Shown here piece by piece: positions 44,079 through 52,072 of a stretch of DNA of 64,000 nt. Each line of letters starts with the position of its first letter. The stretch's first letter is position 1. The stretch covers positions 1,240,001-1,304,000 of the forward strand of contig OY781889.1 of assembly GCA_963677185.1 (NCBI GenBank). The letters run 5' to 3'. The stretch is from G963677185 sp963677185. GTDB taxonomy: Bacteria > Bacillota > Syntrophomonadia > Syntrophomonadales > Syntrophomonadaceae. The position numbers were made by a program, and so were the translations under genes. Below the pieces are notes generated by a model, which worked only from the letters and a program-made list of their open reading frames with translations, was not told the origin of the DNA and ran no database searches.

Positions 44079-45014
44079 ATGGCTGGTATATTATTTTACA
44101 CTCATACGAGCAATCTCGTTTTTGAGCTCGCCGCAGCCGCCCGGCATCTGAGCACGCTGGAAGGAACGTCAGCTCAAGCCGTGTGCATTAACAACGAGAC
44201 CCAGGCGGCAGAACTGGCAGCCCGCGGGTTCCAGGTGCGGTTGATTACAGCGCCGGAACTCAATATTGGAGACACAGCGGCGATAGCATCGGCTTTGCAG
44301 CAGGCAGCTGGCTTGCTGGATGCGGATATGATTCTGTTGTCTTCGGATCGCCGGGGCAAAGAGCTGGCCGGGCGCCTGGCCGAGGCTTGGGGAGCAGGCT
44401 GTCTGACAGACATAAGAGAAATAGAGCAAAAAGACGGCCAGTTAGTATTTGTTCGCAATGCCCTGGGAGGAGCTACAGTTGCCGCCCAGGTATTTACAGG
44501 TTCTAAAAAGGTAGCCGCCCTGGCACCGCGCGCCTATGCGCCGGCAGTTCCAGCAGGGGCAGGAAACGTTGAACAGCTCGCTATCGAGCCGGCAGCAGCT
44601 TCGGTCAAAGTCATTGAGTTCCGTCCTCGCAGCAGCGGAGAAGCCGATATTCAGGCAGCGGAACGCCTGGTCATAGTGGGACAGGGTCTGGAAGAACAGG
44701 CCGATCTGGCCGTGGTCGAGCAGCTGGCCCGGGCTTTAAAAGCCGAAATAGCTTGTTCTAAACCAGTCGCAACCGATAAAAAATGGTTCTCGGAAGAACG
44801 TATAATCGGGCTTTCGGGCAAGACCTGCAAGCCCGCCCTGGCCCTGGTGCTGGGAGTATCCGGGCAGGTACAGTTTACAGTCGGAATTCGCGATGCCGGA
44901 ACTATAATATCCATTAACAATGACGAAAATGCATATATGAACCAGATTTCCGATTATGTGCTGGTGGCAGACCTCAAGGGAGCATTGCCGGAACTGGCGC
45001 AGTTACTGAAATAA
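44079..45014 (+). CDS. etfA: Electron transfer flavoprotein alpha subunit
   Basis: A 311-residue EtfA. The C-terminal FAD domain (about 185-311) has 'VIVGQGLEEQADLAVVEQLARAL' (in parts), 'SKPVATDKKWFSEERIIGLSGKTCKPALALVLGVSGQVQFTVGI' (in parts) and 'IISINNDENAYMNQISDYVLVADL'. The motif order is normal, but the usual QVGQTGK is IIGLSGK and the usual GAIQH is GQVQF, so it is a divergent member. The ATG at 44079 has GGGAGG upstream. No ferredoxin domain is fused, and nothing shows electron bifurcation. Confidence 0.9.
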   Translation: MAGILFYTHTSNLVFELAAAARHLSTLEGTSAQAVCINNETQAAELAARGFQVRLITAPELNIGDTAAIASALQQAAGLLDADMILLSSDRRGKELAGRLAEAWGAGCLTDIREIEQKDGQLVFVRNALGGATVAAQVFTGSKKVAALAPRAYAPAVPAGAGNVEQLAIEPAAASVKVIEFRPRSSGEADIQAAERLVIVGQGLEEQADLAVVEQLARALKAEIACSKPVATDKKWFSEERIIGLSGKTCKPALALVLGVSGQVQFTVGIRDAGTIISINNDENAYMNQISDYVLVADLKGALPELAQLLK

Positions 45015-45139
45015 TTGGCAGACAGGCAGCAGGCAACGTGAACCGGAGCGGAATTACCGCCCTGATACGAATGCTGCCAGAGATAATTGTTCCGATTGAC
45101 AACCGGACAAACATATTTTAGATAGGAGGAAGATCAATT

Positions 45140-45931
45140 ATGGCTAATGACACAGTACTGGTAAGCAAGAACGAAGGGATTTGCACGATAACAATGAACC
45201 GGCCCCCCAAGGCTATGAATGCGCTTAATGGAGATCTACTCACCGGCATGGCGGAAGCTATCCGGGAATGCTACGATGACAGCATCCGGGCGGTGGTATT
45301 GACCGGAACCGGCAAAGCCTTTTGCCTTGGCGGAGACATTGCCTGGGCCAGCACTTATGGTGACGGCCCCCAGGCTTTCTTTAGAGATTTTACCGTGCCC
45401 CTGGCTCGCCTGATTAGCGATATGCGCCAGTTGCCCAAGCCGATTATCGCTAGCGTAAACGGCATTTGCGCAGGTGTGGGCCTGAGCTTCGCCTCCGCCT
45501 GCGATCTTCGCATCTGCCATTCCGATGTAATTTTCAAGCAGGCGTATACCGGGGTCGGCATCAGCCAGGATGGCGGGTTCAGCCAGTTCGTTCCATTGAT
45601 TGTCGGGCTGGGCAGAGCCAGTGAGCTGGTTTTCCTGGATGAAGTTATTACCGCTGACAAAGCTCTGTCCTGGGGTCTGGTCAACAAGGTTGTCGCACCG
45701 GAAGCCCTGGACGAAGAAACAATGAAGATGGCCGCCAAACTGGCCAAAGGAGCTACCAAAGCATTCGCTTCTTCCAAGGCCCTGCTGAACCGCGCCCTGC
45801 TGCCGTACCTCGAAGTGCAGTTGGAAGCAGAACGCAATGGTGTTATGAGCACTTCTCTAACCGAAGATTACCAGGAAGGTGTGGCCGTATTTATGGGCCA
45901 GAAGAAGAAGGCTGAATTCACTGGCAAATAG
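45140..45931 (+). CDS. Crotonase-family protein lacking both hydratase glutamates (isomerase-like)
   Basis: A 263-residue crotonase. The oxyanion-hole motif 'AFCLGGDIAWA' is present, but at the two catalytic glutamate positions of enoyl-CoA hydratase it has Ser116 ('AGVGLSFASACD') and Tyr136 ('FKQAYTGVGIS'). It has Asp144 in 'GISQDGGFSQF', the position used as catalytic acid/base by PaaG-type and enoyl-CoA isomerases. So an isomerase or other crotonase reaction is more likely than hydration. AGGAGGAAG precedes the ATG. It ends the acyl-CoA dehydrogenase/ETF operon. Confidence 0.85.
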   Translation: MANDTVLVSKNEGICTITMNRPPKAMNALNGDLLTGMAEAIRECYDDSIRAVVLTGTGKAFCLGGDIAWASTYGDGPQAFFRDFTVPLARLISDMRQLPKPIIASVNGICAGVGLSFASACDLRICHSDVIFKQAYTGVGISQDGGFSQFVPLIVGLGRASELVFLDEVITADKALSWGLVNKVVAPEALDEETMKMAAKLAKGATKAFASSKALLNRALLPYLEVQLEAERNGVMSTSLTEDYQEGVAVFMGQKKKAEFTGK

Positions 45932-46228
45932 GGAAGAAAGCCCGAAAGACTGGTTTTATCCAAAAACGACATGAAAGCAAAGAAAACCGGTTTTGAAAGC
46001 ATCTTAATATAAGATATAAAGGGTTGCCAGGCGGCTGCGGCGAGACCCGCTCCCGCAATATCCAGTCCAAGCCTATATAGTTGTGCCGTGGCCGCCGGCT
46101 CCTTTATTATACTATTTACAGCTTGCAGTTATTTGCAGCTTGACATGAACTGCACAATGCATTTCAATTATTAAGTATTAGTTTACATCGAAATAATACA
46201 TAGAGCTTTAATTTGTGAGGTTGTTGTC

Positions 46229-46666
46229 ATGCTTGAATTTACTACCTTCTGGTGCTTTCGGTTGAACGCACTGTCCCGCAAGGTGAGCCGCTTGTATAAT
46301 GCGGTCTGCATGGAATACGGGGTTACAGCGCCGCAGACCTTCGTAATATACGATGTTATGGACCACGAGGGCACCAGCGTAAAAGACATAGCCAGCCGCA
46401 TTCAGCTGGACAGCCCGGCTGTGACGGGCTTGATAGACCGGCTGGTTAAGGAAGATCTGATCGAAAGGATGGAAGATCCCGACGATCGGCGCAGCGTCAA
46501 GGTTTACTTGACTGAAAAAGGCCGCCGCCTGGCTGAAGACCACCTGGTTCCCCGGGCCTTGGAATTCAACAAGTATATTCGCGGTATGGTTGAACCAGAA
46601 GTATCGGGGATTTTCCAGCATTCACTGGATTTGATTGACCGCCAGATAAGCAAGTCGTTAGATTAG
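46229..46666 (+). CDS. MarR family transcriptional regulator
   Basis: A 145-residue winged-helix regulator: 'LSRKVSRLYNAVCMEYGVTAPQTFVIYDVMDHEGTSVKDIASRIQLDSPAVTGLIDRLVKEDLIERMEDPDDRRSVKVYLTEKGR' (in parts, residues 13-103) contains the recognition helix and the wing 'DPDDRRS'. It forms a dimer. It lies about 300 bases after the crotonase gene and is the natural candidate to bind the palindrome at 39956. A TTGACA at 46140-46145 may be its own -35 box. A REP-like hairpin follows its stop. Confidence 0.88.
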   Translation: MLEFTTFWCFRLNALSRKVSRLYNAVCMEYGVTAPQTFVIYDVMDHEGTSVKDIASRIQLDSPAVTGLIDRLVKEDLIERMEDPDDRRSVKVYLTEKGRRLAEDHLVPRALEFNKYIRGMVEPEVSGIFQHSLDLIDRQISKSLD

Positions 46667-46681
46667 ACTATAAAGATCGGT

Positions 46682-46736
46682 TTTAAACCAAGGGGACGGT
46701 TCCAGTAAATCACTGGAACCGTCCCCTTGGTTTAAA
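46682..46736. repeat. REP-like perfect inverted repeat with GGGGACGGTTC core
   Basis: Two perfect 25-base arms (46682-46706 and 46712-46736) around AAATC. Each arm contains CCAAGGGGACGGTTCCAGT. It lies between the MarR gene and the converging 101-aa gene and probably ends both transcripts. Same core as the elements at 39260 and 39790. Confidence 0.85.
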
Positions 46737-46739
46737 TGC

Positions 46740-47045
46740 TTATACTGTTCCTTCGAGCTTCTGCAGCCTGGCTAGCAGCTCTTCATATTGCTGGCGGTCC
46801 ACATAGCCTTCTTTGCAGGGCAGCCAATATGATTTTTCCGTCCGGCAAAGGTCGCGGACATGTTCAATGTTCTGTTTGCGCTTTTCCTTGAACTCCTGGC
46901 AGGCAGGGCATCCTTCCGCCCGGGCGCTTTCACCGCGAGCCGCCAGCTTGTCAATGGTACCGGAGATCTTTTCCTTGTTCACACAGTCGCCGGCGGTAGC
47001 CAGCAGTCCAAAACCTACGTTAATGGTCTTCTTCAGGATTCCCAT
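46740..47045 (-). CDS. Cysteine-containing small protein, unknown function
   Basis: A 101-residue protein: a short hydrophobic N-terminus ('MGILKKTINVGFGLLATAGD'), then a charged helical region with Cys21, 'CPAC', 'LCRTEKSYWLPCKEG' and a C-terminal coiled-coil-like 'QQYEELLARLQKLEG'. Five cysteines could bind a metal. Good AAGGAAGG upstream of the ATG at 47045. It follows the HTH protein gene by 43 bases and is probably in its operon. No family recognised; a phasin-like or membrane-associated factor is only a guess from the N-terminus. Confidence 0.55.
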   Translation of the reverse strand: MGILKKTINVGFGLLATAGDCVNKEKISGTIDKLAARGESARAEGCPACQEFKEKRKQNIEHVRDLCRTEKSYWLPCKEGYVDRQQYEELLARLQKLEGTV

Positions 47046-47088
47046 AATAATCCTTCCTTTCTTTTGTTAACCATATTCTGTAATTACT

Positions 47089-47787
47089 TCAAGCAGCTTT
47101 ACGCAAGGCTTTATCGACGAAATCCAGCAGTACGCTTTGTTCTGTTGGATTGAGAGCCTCCAGGTTCTTCTGAAAACCAGCCACATAACTATTTAATTGG
47201 GTCATCTTCTGGGCTGGTGCGGCGATTTTAAAGAGAATGCCCATGAGCGCTCCGGCAAACAGGGTCAGGCCGGTTTCGGCTTTGACAGCTCCCCTTATAA
47301 TGGTGCGAATGAGGGCCAGGGCGGTTCCACTCAAGCTTTGGACCTGGGCGATGAGCAACGTAGCCGCATAGGCGCAAAATACCAGGGGGTTGTCGATGGC
47401 TGCCAGTTCTGAAGACAACTGCTCCAGCAAGGCACTGGCCGTTCGCCGATCCAGGCCGTCGAAGACTGACAGCAAGCGGTCCCGTACCTGCAACCATTCC
47501 CGGCTGGTGGCCTTAACCTCCAGTGCTGTGGCATTAAGCACCTGAAACAGCAACTGGGTGGGTATGAATAGAATCTGGGCCCGGCCGGGGTGCTTCTCGC
47601 CAGAATTGACTTCATATTGGCTGGAGAGCAAACCGTCTATTTCCAGGGACTTGAGCATCTCGTATGCGCTCCACTTGCTGATCCCCAGAATTTCCGCCAC
47701 CCGTACATAATGCACCGGCAGGCTTGTACTGTCATATATCTGCTTAATCGCTTTTAAGAAATCCAGCCGCCTGGAAGAAATAATCAT
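47089..47787 (-). CDS. HTH-domain transcriptional regulator-like protein, unknown family
   Basis: A 232-residue protein. Residues 8-55 form a winged HTH ('LKAIKQIYDSTSLPVHYVRVAEILGISKWSAYEMLKSLEIDGLL', in parts). The rest is helical and rather hydrophobic ('LSGTALALIRTIIRGAVKAETGLTLFAGALMGILFKIA' region, about 150-190), which might contact the membrane or bind a lipid-like ligand. GGAGGCCGGC precedes the ATG. The 101-aa cysteine protein follows in the same direction. Function not recognised. Confidence 0.65.
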   Translation of the reverse strand: MIISSRRLDFLKAIKQIYDSTSLPVHYVRVAEILGISKWSAYEMLKSLEIDGLLSSQYEVNSGEKHPGRAQILFIPTQLLFQVLNATALEVKATSREWLQVRDRLLSVFDGLDRRTASALLEQLSSELAAIDNPLVFCAYAATLLIAQVQSLSGTALALIRTIIRGAVKAETGLTLFAGALMGILFKIAAPAQKMTQLNSYVAGFQKNLEALNPTEQSVLLDFVDKALRKAA

Positions 47788-47847
47788 TGCCGGCCTCCAT
47801 TTTATTATGAGTCTGTATTCGAAAAACCAGCTTCATTTATTATGTTG

Positions 47848-47896
47848 AGCTTTTGGGGAAAATAAAAACGCCTAAACCCCAAATACCCCAAAAGCT
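47848..47896. repeat. 11-bp perfect inverted repeat AGCTTTTGGGG / CCCCAAAAGCT
   Basis: Arms at 47848-47858 and 47886-47896 enclose 27 bases that include a further ACCCC block able to compete for pairing with the left GGGG. It lies upstream of the HTH gene (minus strand) and could be an operator or a leader hairpin. Confidence 0.4.
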
Positions 47897-48172
47897 AATT
47901 ACATTGTCAGGCTGGAATAGGTTTTTGTCAATACGTGCCTTGCCAGACCCCGTTTTCAACAGATTGCCTGCTCCAGATCGGGTCGTTATAAATTGTAGAT
48001 CCTGGAAACATCGCGCCGAAGGATTGTTCAGCCGGCACATCCAAGCGGCCTTAGAGCGGCAAACAAAAACAGGCCATGCAGGCGCATCACTGGTATATTT
48101 GCCTGAAGGTCCTTCTTTAGGCGCAGCTGTGGCTGCCAGCGGTTAAACTGGCAGGTCTCTGAATGGAGGGAA
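47897..48172. other. Intergenic region without a supported gene
   Basis: About 275 bases between the inverted repeat at 47848 and the Sm-like small protein gene. A 97-codon plus-strand frame (47853-48146) covers it but has no ribosome site, no recognisable domain and a composition unlike its neighbours. I see no RNA gene here. Confidence 0.4.
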
Positions 48173-48367
48173 TTAGTGAACCTTCTCGATTTTAACTATG
48201 TCGCCAGCTTCGATAGCGAAGGTTTGACGGTCGGGTGTCACAATTATGACGGTGCGAGCCTGGATGTCGACCCGCTCTATGTGGCCATTCAGGATTTGAT
48301 TGTTCCGGGTTTTTATGATCAGGGCCTGGTCTGATTTCTGCAATTCGGCCAAATTCTTAATATCCAT
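48173..48367 (-). CDS. Small Sm/SH3-like beta-barrel protein
   Basis: A 64-residue protein made mostly of predicted beta strands: 'ALIIKTRNNQILNGHIERVDIQARTVIIVTPDRQTFAIEAGDIVKIEKV' (in parts). Its pattern recalls Sm/Hfq-type or bacterial SH3-like folds (strand-turn 'NNQILNGHI', then 'RTVIIVTPDRQTFAIEAGDIVKI'). It lies in a short gap of its own. Ribosome site is weak (CACCCATGG context). RNA binding is only a structural guess. Confidence 0.5.
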   Translation of the reverse strand: MDIKNLAELQKSDQALIIKTRNNQILNGHIERVDIQARTVIIVTPDRQTFAIEAGDIVKIEKVH

Positions 48368-48471
48368 GGGTGTTATTGTACCATAATGCAGTCAGCGGGC
48401 AAGTCGCTTTCAGGAAGTAAAACCACCAAAAATGGTATTATTATGGAAAAATATCCCTCTTGGGAAAAAAT

Positions 48472-49581
48472 TTAAAATCGGTGGGGCGCGGGTGTATTCA
48501 TAGTCACAATGATATGGTTGATGCCGGAGTCATGCGAGTATTCGATGTTATCGCTTTTCTTGACTATAAGCTGCAAGGCCAGATCGTCCGCGTCAGAAAA
48601 CGCAAAAGGATTGCCAGGTGATCCCGCATAATCAAAGAAAATCTGAAAGCCACCCCGTTTTTCTGCATATTCCAGGGTAAAATAAATGCGGCAGTCATCT
48701 TCGCCAGCCGGCAGGAGCAGGTGTACCAGGCTTTCCTCCACTACCAGCAGGATGTCCCCCACGGCTTTCTTATCTATGATATACCGGCTACAGAAAGCTT
48801 CTATGCCGGCATTCAAGGCGTACAGGTCGAAATCCCGACCGTTGATGCATGCGCTGAAAGTTCGAAGCTGGTGAATAAACGCCCTGGTTTTGGGTTTCTG
48901 AGGATTATCGAAAATGGCTTCAGGGCTTCCTTCTTCATAAATGCTGCCTTCATCCATATAGAAAACCCGGTTGGATACATCCCGGGCAAAATCCATTTCG
49001 TGGGTAACTATTGCCATAGTCATGCCACCCGTTGCCAGGCGCCGGATAACCGCCAGCACCTCGCTGACCATTGTCGGATCAAGAGCGGAGGTGGGTTCAT
49101 CAAAGAGAATTATGTCAGGCTCCATGGCCAGGCACCTGGCGATAGCGACCCGCTGTTTCTGGCCCCCGGACAGCTCGTCAGGAAAGCTGTCAGCCTTTTC
49201 CAGCAGACCTACGGTTTTCAGCAGTTCCCGCGCCTTGTCTTCAGCTTCGCCGCGCTTTATGCCCAGCAGCTTGATAGGCCCGATAGCCAGGTTATCCAGC
49301 ACGCTTAAGTGGGCATAGAGGTTGAAGGACTGAAAGACCATACCCATCTTCTGACGGATTTTCGGAACATTGGCGCCCTTCTGGAGGATATCCACTCCGC
49401 CAATGTATATATTGCCTGCGGTGGGCTGCTCCAGGAGGTTAAGGCAACGCAGGAAGGTGGACTTGCCAGTGCCGGAAGGCCCGATAATTGAGATAACCTC
49501 ACCCTGGTGAATTTCTGTGCTTATATCTTTCAAAACAGTAAGATCGCCGAATTTCTTACTCAAACGCTCTACTTTGATCAT
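48472..49581 (-). CDS. Polar amino-acid ABC transporter ATPase fused to a C-terminal HATPase-like domain
   Basis: Residues 1-240 are a GlnQ/HisP-type ATPase: Walker A 'GPSGTGKSTFLRCLNLLE', signature 'LSGGQKQRVAIARCLAMEP', Walker B 'IILFDEPTSALDP', H-loop 'VTHEMDFARD'. Residues 245-369 are not part of the usual family. They look like an anti-sigma-factor/histidine-kinase-type ATPase domain ('LNAGIEAFCSRYIIDKKAVGDILLVVEESLVHLLLP' and 'SDNIEYSHDSGINHIIVTM', in parts). The ATG overlaps the permease stop by 4 bases (ATGA), so the two are coupled. The extra domain may tie transport to a regulatory switch. Confidence 0.88.
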   Translation of the reverse strand: MIKVERLSKKFGDLTVLKDISTEIHQGEVISIIGPSGTGKSTFLRCLNLLEQPTAGNIYIGGVDILQKGANVPKIRQKMGMVFQSFNLYAHLSVLDNLAIGPIKLLGIKRGEAEDKARELLKTVGLLEKADSFPDELSGGQKQRVAIARCLAMEPDIILFDEPTSALDPTMVSEVLAVIRRLATGGMTMAIVTHEMDFARDVSNRVFYMDEGSIYEEGSPEAIFDNPQKPKTRAFIHQLRTFSACINGRDFDLYALNAGIEAFCSRYIIDKKAVGDILLVVEESLVHLLLPAGEDDCRIYFTLEYAEKRGGFQIFFDYAGSPGNPFAFSDADDLALQLIVKKSDNIEYSHDSGINHIIVTMNTPAPHRF

Positions 49582-51809
49582 GCGGTTTTCCTCTTTCTCT
49601 TGGGGTCGCTGCTCTTCTGAACGGCATCAAGCAGCCATATCAGCAGCCAGGAAATGGCAAAATACAGGATGGCAGTTAATATAAGCGGGAAAAAGGCGTC
49701 AAAGGTGCGGCTGCGGATAATGTCTCCGGCCTTGGTAAGATCCTGAACGGCAATATAGCCGACGATCGAAGTCATTTTGACCAGGGAGATGAGCTCGCCC
49801 TGGTAGACGGGCAGCACCTGCCGTATGGCCTGGGGCATAACGATGTAGATAAAGGTCTGGGCTTTGGTGAATCCACCGGCGATACCAGCTTCACTCTGAC
49901 CCCGGTCGATGCTTTGGATAGCCATGCGGAACATCTCTGACACGTAGGCTGCGAAGTTCATGCTGAAAGCGACAATGGCAACCAGGACGGCGGAAATATT
50001 CACACTGCCGAAGACCACGTAGTAAATGATCATTAGGAACACCAGGACCGGGATGCCCCGCAGAATAGATATATAGATCCTGGCAATAAGCTGCAGAACA
50101 TGGTTTCTAGACATGCGCAGCCAGCAAATAATGGCCCCCAGAATAGTTCCTAGCAAGATGGAAAATATGGATATTATCCCGGTGGTTTTCAGGCCGTCAA
50201 TTACTAGCAGGTAGCGGTCTTCAATGATCATATTGCTGTAAAAGCGCTGGTACATGCGCTCGGTAAAGCTGGAGGCGTCGCTGGCGGCTAAAGCTTTATT
50301 CGAGCCGAAAACGCAGACACTAAGCTCATAATATGGATCAGAAAAATCGATTTGTTTTTTTCGTTCTTCGGTTATCATCATGGTGCTGGTTATCATGTCA
50401 ATTTTATTGGTGGAGATGGCGGCAATCAGGTTGCCAAATTCCATGTCTATAAATACTGGCTCTTTGCCGAGGAAAGCGGCAAAGCGCTGATCAAATTCTA
50501 TATCGAAACCTACCAGCTGGTTGTCTATGACCGCGGTAAATGGAATGCCCTTGTCGCTTACATTGCCTATACGGATCTGTCCGTTCGGCGCGGGGTTATC
50601 AATATGGGGCATGGTGTAATTCTGGTCCTGGTACCAGCGCTTTACCATGTCGTCATAAACGCCATTGGCCTTGATTTCCTTCAGAAAGGCATTGAACTGT
50701 TCGCGCAGCAGGTCGTTTTCCTGGTTGAATCCCATGGCGATAGGCACTTTGAAAACATTATCAGCCAGAATGATCAGGGAGGGGTCGTTTTTCTGAACCT
50801 CCAGGAAGGATTCTTTCACCTGGAAACCGGCGTCAACCTTGCCGGATTTGACCGCCAGGATTAAATCCGGGTAGCTTTTATACTGCAGCACATCGCTGCC
50901 TGGATAGTGTTCGCGCATGTAGTCATCATGGACGGAGCCCTGCAGAACGCCAACCTTCATATGTGCCAGGTCGTCCAGCTTGAAATTGTCTGTCGTGCTT
51001 TTCTCCGCCTGGGCTATGTTGACCTTGAGCGCAATAACGGCTGATTTGGTTACCATTATGGGATCGCTGAAGTCGACCTGTTTCTGACGCTCTTCGGTTA
51101 TAGCTATGCCATCGGTGATTATGTCAACTTTGCCGGCTGCCAGGGCAGCGACCAGGGAACTGAATTCCATCGAAATGATCTCCAGGTTAATGTGCTCCTG
51201 TTGAGCGAAATTATGTATAAGCTCAATGTCAAAGCCAACGTATTGGCCATTGACATAACCAACATTAGGCAGATCGCCGGTTGCCACACCCAGAATGAGT
51301 GTTTCTCCCTCGGGAAAGCTTTCGTAATCGGGCATCACGACCTTTTCAATATCACCCGTGAACCACTTTTTATACAAGGCGTCGAGACTGCCATCTTGCT
51401 TCATTGCGTTAAGATAGGTGTTGAATTTGTCTTTTAATGGGGGATTGTCTTTGCTGAAACCGATTCCTAAAGGCATTTCAAGGACATCTTCGGTCAAAAT
51501 GCCTATATCCGGATTGGCTTTAATTATTTCGCGGGAATTCGTTGCAGTATTAATCGCAGCATCAATTTTGCCGCTTTTAATGGCCATAATCATGTCTGAA
51601 GGGCTGTTATAGCGCAGAATAGTGGCGTTGGGATAATGCTCCACCGCCCATTTGTCATAAATGGTACCGGTATAGACCCCTATGCGCTTGCCGTCCAGGT
51701 CGCCCAGGCTGGCAAGGGGAGGATTGGCGGCTTTATCTGCGGCGCAGCCCGCCAGCAGGGAAAGCATGAATATAAACAACAGTAGTGCAGCAGCCAGTCT
51801 TTTTGCCAT
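49578..51809 (-). CDS. Fused substrate-binding and permease protein of a polar amino-acid ABC transporter
   Basis: A 743-residue fusion with a lipoprotein-type signal ('LLLFIFMLSLLAGCAADKAA', lipobox Cys near 23). It has three SBP_bac_3 segments: a C-terminal half only (about 30-150), a complete domain (about 165-405) and an N-terminal half only (about 410-515). The remaining part is a HisM/GlnP-type permease (about 545-730) with the EAA loop 'EAGIAGGFTKAQTFIYIVMPQA'. The order implies two binding modules, one circularly permuted around the other. I start at ATG 51809 because GGAG lies 6 bases upstream. The ATPase gene follows. Confidence 0.88.
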   Translation of the reverse strand: MAKRLAAALLLFIFMLSLLAGCAADKAANPPLASLGDLDGKRIGVYTGTIYDKWAVEHYPNATILRYNSPSDMIMAIKSGKIDAAINTATNSREIIKANPDIGILTEDVLEMPLGIGFSKDNPPLKDKFNTYLNAMKQDGSLDALYKKWFTGDIEKVVMPDYESFPEGETLILGVATGDLPNVGYVNGQYVGFDIELIHNFAQQEHINLEIISMEFSSLVAALAAGKVDIITDGIAITEERQKQVDFSDPIMVTKSAVIALKVNIAQAEKSTTDNFKLDDLAHMKVGVLQGSVHDDYMREHYPGSDVLQYKSYPDLILAVKSGKVDAGFQVKESFLEVQKNDPSLIILADNVFKVPIAMGFNQENDLLREQFNAFLKEIKANGVYDDMVKRWYQDQNYTMPHIDNPAPNGQIRIGNVSDKGIPFTAVIDNQLVGFDIEFDQRFAAFLGKEPVFIDMEFGNLIAAISTNKIDMITSTMMITEERKKQIDFSDPYYELSVCVFGSNKALAASDASSFTERMYQRFYSNMIIEDRYLLVIDGLKTTGIISIFSILLGTILGAIICWLRMSRNHVLQLIARIYISILRGIPVLVFLMIIYYVVFGSVNISAVLVAIVAFSMNFAAYVSEMFRMAIQSIDRGQSEAGIAGGFTKAQTFIYIVMPQAIRQVLPVYQGELISLVKMTSIVGYIAVQDLTKAGDIIRSRTFDAFFPLILTAILYFAISWLLIWLLDAVQKSSDPKRKRKTA

Positions 51810-51995
51810 TAATATCTCCAGCATACTAAATAATGCAGCCTGCTTCAGGCATAGCGGCATTGAATGTTTATTTGCATAACTATAATATTCCGCAAAGACC
51901 GAGCTTTGTCAATCACTGTCATGAAAACAGCCGCCTTTAGTATGGCTTCAGAGCGCCAACTACAGCGGCAGTTTGAAAATGAGCAATATTCAATA

Positions 51996-52053
51996 AAAAA
52001 GCCCGACTGTTGACAAAGTCAGACCGATGAGATTGGCTTTTGTCATCGGTCTG
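51996..52053 (-). terminator. Terminator of the DedA-type gene
   Basis: On the minus strand an 11-bp stem (CAGACCGATGA / TCATCGGTCTG, 52020-52030 and 52043-52053) is followed by a second small stem GACT/AGTC and a T6 run (complement of AAAAAA at about 51995-52000). It ends the transcript that begins at 52798. Confidence 0.6.
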
Positions 52054-52072
52054 CAGCCGGCTGGATATGCTT

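Noticed and set aside
47853..48146. 97-codon plus-strand frame
   Set aside because: No ribosome site, atypical composition and no domain; starts inside an inverted repeat.
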